Shown here: positions 8,350-17,424 of the stretch, piece by piece
Layout: the number at the start of each line of letters is the position of its first letter
Position numbering within the stretch: the stretch's first letter is position 1
From: DATBFG01 sp036558645
Lineage (GTDB): Bacteria; Acidobacteriota; Terriglobia; Terriglobales; Acidobacteriaceae
DNA: 48,602 nucleotides
NCBI GenBank assembly: GCA_036558645.1
Contig: DATBFG010000045.1
Location: forward strand, 1 to 48,602
Direction of reading: 5' to 3'
Program-made: the position numbers and the translations under genes
Notes under the pieces: generated by a model
The model's database searches: none
Seen by the model: the letters and a program-made list of their open reading frames with translations, nothing else
Told to the model about the DNA's origin: nothing

Positions 8350-10518
8350 ATGCAATCAAAGTCCTTAATTCGATACCTGCTTCTTGTTGTTACGACGTTG
8401 ATGGTCACGTTCGCGCAGGAAAACCCTGCGACATGGAAGCCCGATACCGACTGGGGGCATTGGCGGCTGGGACAAACATCGGACCTGGAATTCCTGAAGA
8501 CGAACAACATGACCGTCACATTTGGAAGCGGTGCGCCCAGCTTCGAAGACGTGACTCGGGAAAAGTTCAATCGCGGGATGGAACAAGCGAAGATAAACAA
8601 TCGAGCACTGCACGACAAAGGGTACATTGTGCTTCGATACCTCACGAGTTCGCTTCACGGGCATTCGGCGTCTAATAAAGACGAACCCCAAAAAGATCAG
8701 ATCCGGATGCTGCAATTCTGGCGCGAAGGCTGGAACGAGTACGAGGATTACTTGGGTCCCAGGCCGACCGAAGACCCGACGACGTGGATTACGGTTCGGC
8801 CCGACGGCAGTTTCCCGCACTATCGCTATGCCCCCTATGGCCAGGAAACTACGAACGAGTTCGAAACCTGGGGCTGCCCCAACAATCCCTACTTCACTCG
8901 GTTGATGGAAGGCCGGATACGGGCGCAGGCGGAAACCGGGATCGACGGCTCATATATCGATTGGACGCAGATCGCGGGGGGAACGTGCTATTGCGGCTAC
9001 TGCAAACGAAACTTCGCTGTGTATCTGAAGAAGAACCTTCCCGCGAAAGTGGCGCAGGCCAAGTACGGTGCGGATAACTATGACAACATCGCACTGCCCA
9101 AGAAGCGCGGTGAACCGTTCTGGGCGGAATGGAATAGCTTCCGTGGTCATTCTGTAGCCGAATTTCATCGTCGCCTACGCGAAGTGGCTCGGAAGTACAA
9201 CCCCAATTTCATGATTTCCGGAAATGTGTTTGGAGGGTTCGGCTACGGTCCAATTGGCTATGACGCGGCTGGTAACATGGAAATGCTCGGCCGCGACGAA
9301 TATGACGACTTCGTCTACTCCGAAGTGCAGGAATACCTCGATTCGGCGCCCCGCAAGGACGAACAGGGCACGAAAATCACAAATAGCCCGGCGTTCAAGT
9401 TCTTGGCGGCAGCCACACATGGCAAACCGGTGATCGTGTACGCCACCGAGATCACGCCACCGATTTTTCCTCACCCTACGGAAGGCTGCTTGAATGCCAT
9501 GTCTCAGATCAACATCGCGGAGGCCGTGGCCAACCACGCTGTCTTCCGGGAAAAAAGACTGACACCCACGGGCGCCACTCAGATGTATCGGTTTCTGGCG
9601 GCGAATGAGGAAAGTTTGCGCAATGTACAAATGCGCGCAAACGTCGCGGTGGTCGCCTCATTGCGACAGTATCTTGCGGATGAGTTGAGCTTTGCGTTTA
9701 GTACTTCGCGCGTACTGGGGGACAAGGGAATCGCTCACGTCATGCTGACCGAAGACGACCTATCGAGCTTGACGACCAACCAGTTCGATATGGTGATAGT
9801 TCCATATCTTCCGCTGATGAGCCCGGAGAATCAGCAAGCGCTTGTCCGTTATGCCAATGCCGGCGGGACTCTACTGGTTCTCGGTACCAGTGGCAACAAG
9901 GATCAGTACGGTCGCGCTCAAGGGCGGATTCCTTTGGCGCAATCATTGGGCAACGGGCAATATCCCGCTGCCGAAATTACGCGGAGAGTCGGCAAAGGGC
10001 AGGTCCTGTTCATTCCTCTCCAGATTCCTCCATCCCGTTTCCTGATCCCGATGAAGTCGCATGGAGACTACACAACCTTTGGCCCGACGATGGCCGACGT
10101 CTTTGCCGATATTCCGGAGGGCTATACCCGCAACCGTATCGATCCCGACTTGCGCAAACTTCTGGAGCGAGTTGCCGGCAGAGTACAGGAGAGCCTCGGT
10201 CCCCGCCTGACACACCTTACCTCTGCAGCTCCATTTGTCGAAATTAGTACGATGACCGAAAAGGCCGACCGATGGATGCTGCTCCACCTCGTTAATTACG
10301 ACGTAACGGTCGATGGTACGATAACGCCTGCGCGGAACCTGAAGGTGCAAGTAGCGATACCTCGCGGAAAGAACGCTCGAAGCGTTACATGGAGTGGATC
10401 TCTCACTGAGATGAAGCCCGTCCAGTACAAAGCCGTGAATAGTGGGGATCGTCAGATGCTGACACTCGACCTGGATGAGGTGAGTATTTATGGGCTCGCC
10501 AAGATCGAACTCGATTAA
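8350..10518 (+). CDS. Secreted glycoside-hydrolase-like protein with amidotransferase-like domain
   Basis: The protein is 722 aa, starts at ATG 8350 (AGGAG 6 nt upstream) and has a signal peptide ending near TFAQ. Residues about 30-420 have the look of a TIM-barrel glycosidase of the GH42/GHL type: GIDGSYIDWTQ strand, then a cysteine cluster CYCGYCKRNF of the kind seen in putative glycosyl hydrolases with a zinc or disulfide knuckle, and acidic strand ends such as VYATEITPP. Residues about 430-580 resemble the beta-galactosidase trimerisation (amidotransferase-like) domain. The C terminus is a small beta domain. It follows the deacetylase-like gene on the same strand; together they suggest turnover or modification of an extracellular glycan. 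The catalytic acids cannot be fixed without a structural alignment. Confidence 0.72.
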   Translation: MQSKSLIRYLLLVVTTLMVTFAQENPATWKPDTDWGHWRLGQTSDLEFLKTNNMTVTFGSGAPSFEDVTREKFNRGMEQAKINNRALHDKGYIVLRYLTSSLHGHSASNKDEPQKDQIRMLQFWREGWNEYEDYLGPRPTEDPTTWITVRPDGSFPHYRYAPYGQETTNEFETWGCPNNPYFTRLMEGRIRAQAETGIDGSYIDWTQIAGGTCYCGYCKRNFAVYLKKNLPAKVAQAKYGADNYDNIALPKKRGEPFWAEWNSFRGHSVAEFHRRLREVARKYNPNFMISGNVFGGFGYGPIGYDAAGNMEMLGRDEYDDFVYSEVQEYLDSAPRKDEQGTKITNSPAFKFLAAATHGKPVIVYATEITPPIFPHPTEGCLNAMSQINIAEAVANHAVFREKRLTPTGATQMYRFLAANEESLRNVQMRANVAVVASLRQYLADELSFAFSTSRVLGDKGIAHVMLTEDDLSSLTTNQFDMVIVPYLPLMSPENQQALVRYANAGGTLLVLGTSGNKDQYGRAQGRIPLAQSLGNGQYPAAEITRRVGKGQVLFIPLQIPPSRFLIPMKSHGDYTTFGPTMADVFADIPEGYTRNRIDPDLRKLLERVAGRVQESLGPRLTHLTSAAPFVEISTMTEKADRWMLLHLVNYDVTVDGTITPARNLKVQVAIPRGKNARSVTWSGSLTEMKPVQYKAVNSGDRQMLTLDLDEVSIYGLAKIELD

Positions 10519-11063
10519 CGTTGATGGCCGCGAGTGTCGGCTGTTTACCCGCGACGGAAATACGTCCAAAAACATTTATCACCCTGAGCAAAGCCGTTCT
10601 CACCAAACTCGGTGCACGGTCAGCATCCTTGATGGGGATCTTCGCCATTGGCTCCTGCGCTTACGGCGACGGCATGTGGCTCAAGTCATACAGATCCTGC
10701 GAGCGTTCGAAAAAGTCATTTCCGTGGATCACTACATTCTGCCGGCCTCGTCCGGAAACGATCATTCACGGGGTCGCTTTAGCTCTCGACCTGATTGACA
10801 AGAAAGTCTGTCCTGTCGAGTTGAAGCAAGTCGAGTTCCCCATCCCTCGTTATCATCCGGACGACCAGAGGCACGATGACGAATTGGCGGTCTATCAAAG
10901 CTCGAGCGAGTTTGAACGAGGCATATCTTGCCAGCATCGCGGTTATCACGAACGACCGCCGCCTGCGTCAATCCGCAGGGTGACCCGGGTCACAGACCCT
11001 CGGCTGACAACTCTTCAGAATTGAGAGGACATAGGTCTCCAGACCATCGTGGAGTGCTCTCAT
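10519..11063. other. Intergenic region before the M50-enolase gene
   Basis: About 545 bp has no convincing gene. A 167-codon frame (10521-11024) has no SD and an unlikely composition. The region holds a 14-bp perfect palindrome near its right end and should contain the promoter of the downstream fusion gene. Confidence 0.45.
10980..10993. promoter_or_regulatory. 14-bp perfect palindrome, candidate operator
   Basis: GTGACCCGGGTCAC is a perfect palindrome lying 70 bp upstream of the ATG of the M50-enolase fusion gene. Its symmetry and position fit a binding site for a dimeric regulator. Nothing in the window identifies the regulator. A 14-bp palindrome can also arise by chance in GC-rich DNA. 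Confidence 0.3.
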
Positions 11064-13559
11064 ATGACTATCCCTCGTTCGCGCTCCCTTACTTCGACTT
11101 CATTCCTGGGCCGTATCATTGGACCAATTCGCGGCTTTGTGCCTCGTATCGACGATACGCCTCGCCTGGACCGTGGCTGGATTATCGCCAACCACAAGCT
11201 GGTCTCATTTCATGCGGCTTTCCTGAGTTCGCTCGCAAGTATTTCCATGCAAGTTGCCTCGCGCGTGGATGTGGTCCGCCAGATGTTCTTGAGCATCGAG
11301 GTCGTGATCTCAACATTCATGTGGTACGTCGCTTGGCACACGAATATCGCCATTCATGAGATGGGACATTATCTGGCGGCCGTTAAAACCAACAATCTCC
11401 GTCCCGAGTTCGCGAATGCCGCAGACAAGAAGCTCGATCAGCCGTCGCTCCGTCGTTTGCTCTGGTATTTCGAAATGTTCGTCAAGATCCCCTACGGCAA
11501 GTTCGAGGGGGTGCACAAAGAGGCCGGCAGCTTCCACCCCGCCGTTAAGACGCAAAATCTCGCTGTCTCAGCTGCTGGTCCCGCTGCCAGTAGGACTCTG
11601 GCGCAGATCGCATTCCTACCCGGCATCTTCCTGGCCGCAATTGGCTTGTATGGAAATATTCCTCTGGCCGTCTACCTCGGACGGTTCTTCTTCACAATCG
11701 GCGTCGTTGCCCTTTTCGACTTTCTGCTCTCCGACTCCGGCAAATACAAAGCATTCTGCGAGCGACAACAGCAGGCCGAAGCGAAAGCCGCTGAGGTCCA
11801 CGCCGCTGAGCCGGCCCGTGCCGTCGCCGATGCTCGTCCCGTCAATCCCGCTGAACTCCGCCGCAAGCTCCGTCTGCATCGTCTGCAGGAACTCGAGCTC
11901 CCAGATGGCCGCATCGTCTTCGCCCCTTGGGAATTCCGAAACTCGCTGATGGGGGGACGCCACACCGAAGAAATGGGCGGCAACCTGAGCTTCCAGGAAT
12001 TCATGTTCCTGCCGCTCACCGCCAAGGACTACGTCGAAGCCCAGCACGTCACCAATCTCCTGCAAACCCGCGCCATTCAGATCATTCAGGATACGGAGGG
12101 CCTGAATTTCGTCGGCATCGGGCTGGAGGGTGGCGTGGTCGCTTCTTACGCCAAGCAGAAAGATGATCTGCTTCCCGAGGAGCGCGCGCTGCGTGTAGCC
12201 GTACAAGCCATCGAAGAGTGCGGCTTCGTTCCCGACCGCGACGTCTGCCTCGCCCTGGATCCTGCAGCCAGCGAACTCAGCAACGCCTTTCGCGAGAAAA
12301 CCGGCGAAAAGGAATCGATCGGCCAATATCTCTTCTGGCGTGCCGAAGATCCCAAAGTCCTCAGCACTGACGAAATGGTCGAACTTTACGTGCGCTGGGT
12401 AAAGAAGTATCCCATCGTCTCTCTCGAGGATCCCTTCGCGGAAGACGACTACGAGGGCTGGAAAAAGCTCATGAAAGTCTTCGACCAGGAGATCCTCATT
12501 ATTGGCGACGACCTAGTTACCACCAAGGATTCGACGATCGCCCGCTGCGCCGATCAAGGCCTGATTAACACCGCTTTAATTAAGGCGAATCAGATCGGAA
12601 GCCTGAGCGAGACTCTGCTTGCAACTCGCACCGCAAAGCAGAAAGGACTCGCTCTAGTCGTATCGCACCGCTCGAAGTCACCCAACGAAGTTATGGAAGC
12701 CGACATCGCCTTTGCCGTTGGCGCACTCGGTCTCAAGTGCGGTGGTGGCGCCAACACTGAACGCCTCGTCAAATATGGCCGCATCGTGGATCTTATGGAG
12801 ATGGCAAAGAAAGGCGTCAAGATTACCCGTAAGCTGGATCCCGATCTGATTATCGCCGACATCTCCGCCCATGAGGAGCCCACCAACGCAGGCATCCCCA
12901 CCGTTGGCGTCGTGGTGATGCTCGACAACGGAATGAAATTCACGGCCGCTACGCCTCTTGGCACATCCGCTGGAACCGACGAGGCCATCCACCTAATCGA
13001 TAGCGTCATCGAAGGCGGACCGCTCACCCGCAAATACCCACAATATTTCGTCTACAAGGAGAAGGACAAGACATATCGCTTTGCACCCAATATTAAGGCC
13101 GACGTTCTTACCAAGGAGAATCGCGAACTAGCCGACCTTTGGGTTCGCTCGAAGCGCTACAACGGCAAGGGCTGCCTGAATGCAGTTGCGAACGTCACCG
13201 AAGTCCTCGCGCCGCGTTTTCTCGGACAACGCATCTCGACGCTCGGTTCGATCGTGGATATCGACCGCGAACTGCTGCTGCTAGAACTTGATCTGGCGAC
13301 AAAGCGCGGAAAGATCGCGCCCAATGCGTCCGCTGAAGAGAAGATCCAGATCATGCAGCGCAAGGCGAACCTGGGTATGAATGCAGTGCTGTCGCTGTCG
13401 CTCGCCTTAGGGCGCCTGGCTGCTGCCCGCGACGGAAGAGAGCTCCCCGACATTCTCCGCGACCTCGAGCCCGTAATCGATCGCGAGCACCTCTACGGCC
13501 TGAAGGACGATGTTAAGAAGGAAATGAAGCTTGAGCTAGAAGGCGTCGGGACGAGGTAG
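11064..13559 (+). CDS. M50-type membrane metalloprotease fused to circularly permuted enolase
   Basis: The protein has 831 aa. Residues about 1-235 form a membrane domain with HEMGH (98-102), an S2P/M50-like AAGP segment (170-173) and a final helix with D219/D224 as possible third zinc ligand. After an Ala/Glu-rich linker (235-270) comes the enolase barrel: GGRH (H300), FQEFM (E312), LEGG (E355), LALD (D399), SLEDP (E455), GDDL (D482), LIKANQIGS (K507), HRS (535-537) and K558. Only then comes the enolase capping domain: GIPTVGVVV (610-618), the catalytic loop PLGTSAGTDEA with S635, and LGMNAVLSLSLA (770-781). In normal enolases the cap precedes the barrel, so the order is swapped. All catalytic and Mg-binding positions of 2-phosphoglycerate dehydration appear kept. 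The start is ATG 11064 (GGAG 9 nt upstream); GTG 11049 is an alternative. It overlaps the opposing gene tail by 24 bp. Confidence 0.9.
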   Translation: MTIPRSRSLTSTSFLGRIIGPIRGFVPRIDDTPRLDRGWIIANHKLVSFHAAFLSSLASISMQVASRVDVVRQMFLSIEVVISTFMWYVAWHTNIAIHEMGHYLAAVKTNNLRPEFANAADKKLDQPSLRRLLWYFEMFVKIPYGKFEGVHKEAGSFHPAVKTQNLAVSAAGPAASRTLAQIAFLPGIFLAAIGLYGNIPLAVYLGRFFFTIGVVALFDFLLSDSGKYKAFCERQQQAEAKAAEVHAAEPARAVADARPVNPAELRRKLRLHRLQELELPDGRIVFAPWEFRNSLMGGRHTEEMGGNLSFQEFMFLPLTAKDYVEAQHVTNLLQTRAIQIIQDTEGLNFVGIGLEGGVVASYAKQKDDLLPEERALRVAVQAIEECGFVPDRDVCLALDPAASELSNAFREKTGEKESIGQYLFWRAEDPKVLSTDEMVELYVRWVKKYPIVSLEDPFAEDDYEGWKKLMKVFDQEILIIGDDLVTTKDSTIARCADQGLINTALIKANQIGSLSETLLATRTAKQKGLALVVSHRSKSPNEVMEADIAFAVGALGLKCGGGANTERLVKYGRIVDLMEMAKKGVKITRKLDPDLIIADISAHEEPTNAGIPTVGVVVMLDNGMKFTAATPLGTSAGTDEAIHLIDSVIEGGPLTRKYPQYFVYKEKDKTYRFAPNIKADVLTKENRELADLWVRSKRYNGKGCLNAVANVTEVLAPRFLGQRISTLGSIVDIDRELLLLELDLATKRGKIAPNASAEEKIQIMQRKANLGMNAVLSLSLALGRLAAARDGRELPDILRDLEPVIDREHLYGLKDDVKKEMKLELEGVGTR

Positions 13560-16238
13560 TGGCAGGTTTTCCTCGTCGCAGATTTTCTCCAGCTGCCTTA
13601 CCGACCAATTGGCGTTGAAGTCATAAAAGGTCTGGTAGGGCTGCTGGAGGATCTCCAATACCTTCGCCGATTGCACATCCGCCCACTCCGGCAGAGAATT
13701 TCGCGCTTCATCCAGGCTTGTGCCGCTCAGCTTCAGCGTGATCAGGGGCCGCACGTTCCCGGGATGCAGCGAAAGTTGCTCAAGTCCATGCTTCAGAATC
13801 TGCTTGCGCGCCATCAGTACTTTCCGCTCGCCCACGCTGTGCAGGATCTGCATGTACTTCTCGAACAGGACCCACTCGTTCACCAATAGCCCAATCTCCG
13901 TCGGGCTGAAGCTCTTCCAGAACGATACCGGGTAGCGCAGGCACAAAAACCGTCCCAGCATAAATGCGCCAGCCTCATATCCGGAGATCCGTTCCTTCGC
14001 GCATTTCTGCAATGCACGTTTGAAGAACCTGATCTTGCGCTCGAGCGTGAGCATCTCGAAAACGTTGGTTTGTCCCAGGTGATCCCCAATATCACTCTTG
14101 AGAACTTCTTCCATGTACAAGTTCTCGCGATCATCGAACCAGCCATTCACCAGTTGCCGCGCTTCCTGCGATTCCCCGCGCAATTCGAAATTCACCAACC
14201 GCGTCACTTCGCTCAGCGTGGAAATTTGCTCGAGCTCCATCCCGCGCGTCACTTGCTGATAGTACCTGTAGGCATACGCGATTCCGGCAAACATCTTCTC
14301 TTCCTCGCGATCCATCTCAACGCGCTCTCCCCGCATATATCGCAACAGTCGCGCCGGTTTATACTTCGCTCGCCCTTCATAAAGCGATCTCAGCCGCGAC
14401 GAAATCGTGATCCATTCCCCCTCTTTCAGTTCCTGCCCATGCGAGTTCACCAGTCCGCCGCCATCGAGCAGCGTCACTCCATCCTTCTCCAAGCTTAACA
14501 ACGCCGGAATACCGAGGCTCTGGCAGATGGTCACCACGTGCACCGCTGCCGATGTCAGACTGATAATTGCGTCCATTTCCCGCATGACCACGCTATCGGT
14601 GGGGACGAAACTCTTTTTGCATAAGCAGACTTTGTCACCCTGGCTCTTGGCGCGCAGTGCAGCATCCCCACTGAAATACATGCGCGCTGACACTGCCGAC
14701 CTCGGTAATACCGAAATCCCTGAGCAAAACGGATTGAGCACGCTGAAATCTTCCTGATCAATCGTGTCGCTCGTGAGCTGCTTAATGTGATACGGGCGTA
14801 TCAATTCGGTTACGCGGTGCCGCGAAATGATCCCCGACTTGTGCATGTCTACCACAGCCGTGATCGCCGCCCGACCCGCCATTCCAGTCTGATTCAGTTG
14901 CAACAATGCGAATGACTCATGCGTCGGCGTCGCTTCTACAGCAAACTCGATCGTAACCGGCGACTCGAAGTCGCGCTCCAGTTCACCCAAGTGCGGCACA
15001 AAGTGGTACACGGCCGGAAACGTCTTCTTGATCGCTTCTCGATCCTCAAAGACGGTTGTCTGGATTTCGGCTGTACCGGTCATCATCTCTTCTCCGAAGA
15101 TGTTGTGCGCTGTCTGCAGTTCCACACCCAAACCCGTCTGCGTGTGCCGACTGGACACTACGCCCGCATAAGCACTCTCATGCCGCACCGTACAGATCAT
15201 CTTCTGCAGGATCAGGGCAGGAAAGTGCTCAGTCCCGCGGCACAGGGTTAAGACTAGATCCCGATTCTCTTCAAAGTGTTTGTACGACTGCTGCGCGAAG
15301 AACCTTGCCTGCGCAAATGGATCTTCAACCAGGGTCTTGTCGACACGTCGTACAATTTCCGCGAGTCGGTCGATCAGGCCGTCCACCTCAGCCGCGCCAA
15401 AGTCGGACCGAATCGCGCTGACGAACGTCGCGTACTTCTCCGGGCTCAGCAAATGAACCTCGTTCTTCAAAGTATTGAGGAACATCTTCCGAGCGCCGAT
15501 CCTGCCATACATGTTCTCTAGCGCTTTCAGCGTGCTTTCCGTAACACCCACGTTTAGATAGGTATCCATCAACCCCGGTATGTACGAGGCTGTCGCACAC
15601 CGGATCGCTAAGACCAAGGGGCTCGATCGGCCGCCCAGAGTCTGCATCGTCAGGATTTCCAGTTGCTTCAGGGCATCCCGCAGATGCTCTTCAAAATCGC
15701 GGTCTCGCTCGGCATAGGCTTTCGAAGTTAGCACCACAAAATCTGGCACGGGATAATCCTGTTGGCTCAATTTCAGCAGAATGAATCCCTTTTGACTGAT
15801 GTCCTGCTCCGAGTGCGGCTCGGTGCTGGTGGACGGCACCCAATACTCGTTCTCGGAGGGTTGCGCCAAACCTTCAGGCAATGGCGAAGTCTGCTCTAGG
15901 ATGGCGAGTTCCTTCGCCGCTTCCGCATCGCCTCGCCGCGCATTGACAATCAACCCCACGCATCGCGCCGCCGTAATCTCGTCTCCCTTGCAAAGGACTG
16001 GGAGATCACTTTCGCTCACGATGATGCTGCCGCGGGTTCCATCCTCACCTTCGAAATCGACCACAGGTGCAGAGTATCCAGGGGGCGCCGCAAACAGGCG
16101 AGTGCCGTTGTTCACGTGCTGAGCGATCCGCCTGAGCAGAGTACGCTGATTGAACGAGTTCGCCCGCACGCGAAAACTGCGGACCCCATTCGCAACGGTA
16201 CTCTCCATATGTGCCAATTCTAGTGCGGTCTCGAGCAC
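13536..16238 (-). CDS. PPDK-like ATP-grasp/phosphohistidine protein lacking the PEP barrel
   Basis: The protein has 900 aa. Residues 1-140 are unfamiliar. From K150 (QKGFILLKL..YPVPDF) it follows the nucleotide-binding part of pyruvate phosphate dikinase: R213 in LAIRCATASYIPGLMDT matches the VRSGA..PGMMDT motif, and SAYAGVVSSRHTQTG and VTIEFAVEA match later ATP-grasp segments. The usual LQTR end reads LLQLNQTG, so the ATP-site arginine is lost. A swivelling phosphohistidine domain follows: H567 in AVHVVTICQSLGIPAL keeps the exact spacing from catalytic His to LGIPA, but TSHAA has become AAVHV. The remaining 300 residues are helical and contain none of the PEP/pyruvate barrel motifs. It is thus not a standard PPDK; phosphoryl transfer to an unknown acceptor, or a regulatory role, are possible. 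The start is GTG 16238 or ATG 16208. Confidence 0.82.
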   Translation of the reverse strand: MLETALELAHMESTVANGVRSFRVRANSFNQRTLLRRIAQHVNNGTRLFAAPPGYSAPVVDFEGEDGTRGSIIVSESDLPVLCKGDEITAARCVGLIVNARRGDAEAAKELAILEQTSPLPEGLAQPSENEYWVPSTSTEPHSEQDISQKGFILLKLSQQDYPVPDFVVLTSKAYAERDRDFEEHLRDALKQLEILTMQTLGGRSSPLVLAIRCATASYIPGLMDTYLNVGVTESTLKALENMYGRIGARKMFLNTLKNEVHLLSPEKYATFVSAIRSDFGAAEVDGLIDRLAEIVRRVDKTLVEDPFAQARFFAQQSYKHFEENRDLVLTLCRGTEHFPALILQKMICTVRHESAYAGVVSSRHTQTGLGVELQTAHNIFGEEMMTGTAEIQTTVFEDREAIKKTFPAVYHFVPHLGELERDFESPVTIEFAVEATPTHESFALLQLNQTGMAGRAAITAVVDMHKSGIISRHRVTELIRPYHIKQLTSDTIDQEDFSVLNPFCSGISVLPRSAVSARMYFSGDAALRAKSQGDKVCLCKKSFVPTDSVVMREMDAIISLTSAAVHVVTICQSLGIPALLSLEKDGVTLLDGGGLVNSHGQELKEGEWITISSRLRSLYEGRAKYKPARLLRYMRGERVEMDREEEKMFAGIAYAYRYYQQVTRGMELEQISTLSEVTRLVNFELRGESQEARQLVNGWFDDRENLYMEEVLKSDIGDHLGQTNVFEMLTLERKIRFFKRALQKCAKERISGYEAGAFMLGRFLCLRYPVSFWKSFSPTEIGLLVNEWVLFEKYMQILHSVGERKVLMARKQILKHGLEQLSLHPGNVRPLITLKLSGTSLDEARNSLPEWADVQSAKVLEILQQPYQTFYDFNANWSVRQLEKICDEENLPLPRPDAF

Positions 16239-16599
16239 CCCGCCGTCACCGTTGAATGTGACTTACCTCACTAAAAACCCAGCTCGGAGGCTACCCCTGT
16301 GTTCACTCTGGCTCTGTGGGTTATTTCTTCTTCCAACTTGGCTACGATACGAACCCTTGGTGTCCTTACGGTGAAGCTTTTTTGAACCTGCCTCCGAGGA
16401 CGTAGATTTTGCCCGTGATCCCGAAGTATTGTTCTAGGTTTCAGACAGGGCTAGCAAGATCGGAGCGTGTCAACGCACAGTGAATTGCATATCACCGTTA
16501 GCTGTGCGCGGGCGCACTTTCTCCGTTAGGAGCGAAGCGGACAATAGAAGCTGAAAAGGTGTCGAAGCCTGGAAGTTCGGCATTGGAAAGGACTCTCCC
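16239..16599. other. Divergent intergenic region with inverted repeat
   Basis: This is the space between the minus-strand PPDK-like gene and the plus-strand YbaK gene, and probably holds both promoters. GTGCGC (16504-16509) and GCGCAC (16512-16517) form a tight inverted repeat about 85 bp before the YbaK start. No RNA gene is seen. Confidence 0.4.
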
Positions 16600-17082
16600 A
16601 TGTCGCTCAATCGGCTTAAGGATTTTCTTGATAGTCACGACATCAAGTACGTGATCATATCTCACTCGCTGGCCTACACCGCACAGGGTATTGCTGCGCT
16701 GGTACACATTCCTGGAAAAGAACTGGCGAAGACCGTAGTGGTCAAGATCGATGGCAAGCTAACCATGGCCGTAGTGCCAGCCTCAAGGTACGTAGATCTG
16801 AGACTTCTGAAATCCGCGAGTGGTGCAAGCTCCGTGAAAATTGCGGATGAAGATGAATTTCGCGACAGGTTTCCGGATTGCGAGACGGGTGCCATGCCAC
16901 CTTTCGGAAATCTCTACGATATGAAGGTCTTTGTTGATCCGATCTTGTCGCGGGACAAGGAGATCGCCTTCAATGCCGGCTCGCACCGAGAACTAGTACG
17001 GTTGGCGTGGGACGATTTTGAAAGACTGGTTAAACCCACAGTTATCGCGCTTGTCACGAAACGCACTTCAGAAGCGGCTTGA
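16600..17082 (+). CDS. YbaK/ProX-type aminoacyl-tRNA deacylase
   Basis: This cytosolic protein of 160 aa belongs to the YbaK/EbsC/ProX editing family, which hydrolyses mischarged tRNAs in trans. The family pattern is visible: an N-terminal helix (LKDFLDSHDIKY), a strand with SHSLAYTAQGIAALVHIPGKELAKTVVVKIDGK in which the AKT lysine corresponds to the conserved catalytic-site lysine, MAVVPASRYVDLRLL in the middle, the glycine-rich GAMPPFGNLYDMKVFVD turn and the C-terminal AFNAGSHRELVRL motif. The length matches the family. A purine-rich GGAAAGGA lies upstream of the ATG. Which amino acid it clears cannot be told. It is a single gene with about 340 bp of empty sequence after it. Confidence 0.88.
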   Translation: MSLNRLKDFLDSHDIKYVIISHSLAYTAQGIAALVHIPGKELAKTVVVKIDGKLTMAVVPASRYVDLRLLKSASGASSVKIADEDEFRDRFPDCETGAMPPFGNLYDMKVFVDPILSRDKEIAFNAGSHRELVRLAWDDFERLVKPTVIALVTKRTSEAA

Positions 17083-17424
17083 GCAGTTTGAAGACAATCA
17101 TTCCTTCCGCAAAGCCCGGCAACTCCGTCATTCACTACCGGTTCGCGGCAGCATGGAACGTTAGCGTTGGATTGGATGGAAAAGGGCCGCATGATTAAGA
17201 GTACCTGGCCCGACAAATCGGATGCGACCCGCCGTTACAATCCAATTCTCGTCGGTCACTGGCGTAGTTAGAGAGCATCCGGCGCAATCGCGTAGGAAGT
17301 CTTTCAATAGTCTCACGCGGATCCACGCCCGTAGTCTGCTTCGTGGCAAGGATCACAGAGGCTGGTGATCGCTCTCACGGATACGACAATGCGAGCGCGA
17401 GAACATTCCACCTAGAGGTGGGCC
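17083..17424. other. Gene-less interval
   Basis: No gene, repeat or RNA is recognisable on either strand. It separates the YbaK gene from a small membrane-protein gene and probably carries the promoter of the latter. Confidence 0.4.

Noticed and set aside
10521..11024. 167-codon frame before the M50-enolase gene
   Set aside because: TTG/ATG start without SD and implausible composition; probably chance.
13536..16238. Catalytically dead phosphohistidine domain
   Set aside because: TSHAA is missing at first sight, but counting back from LGIPA places His567 exactly at the catalytic position, so loss of the histidine is not supported.
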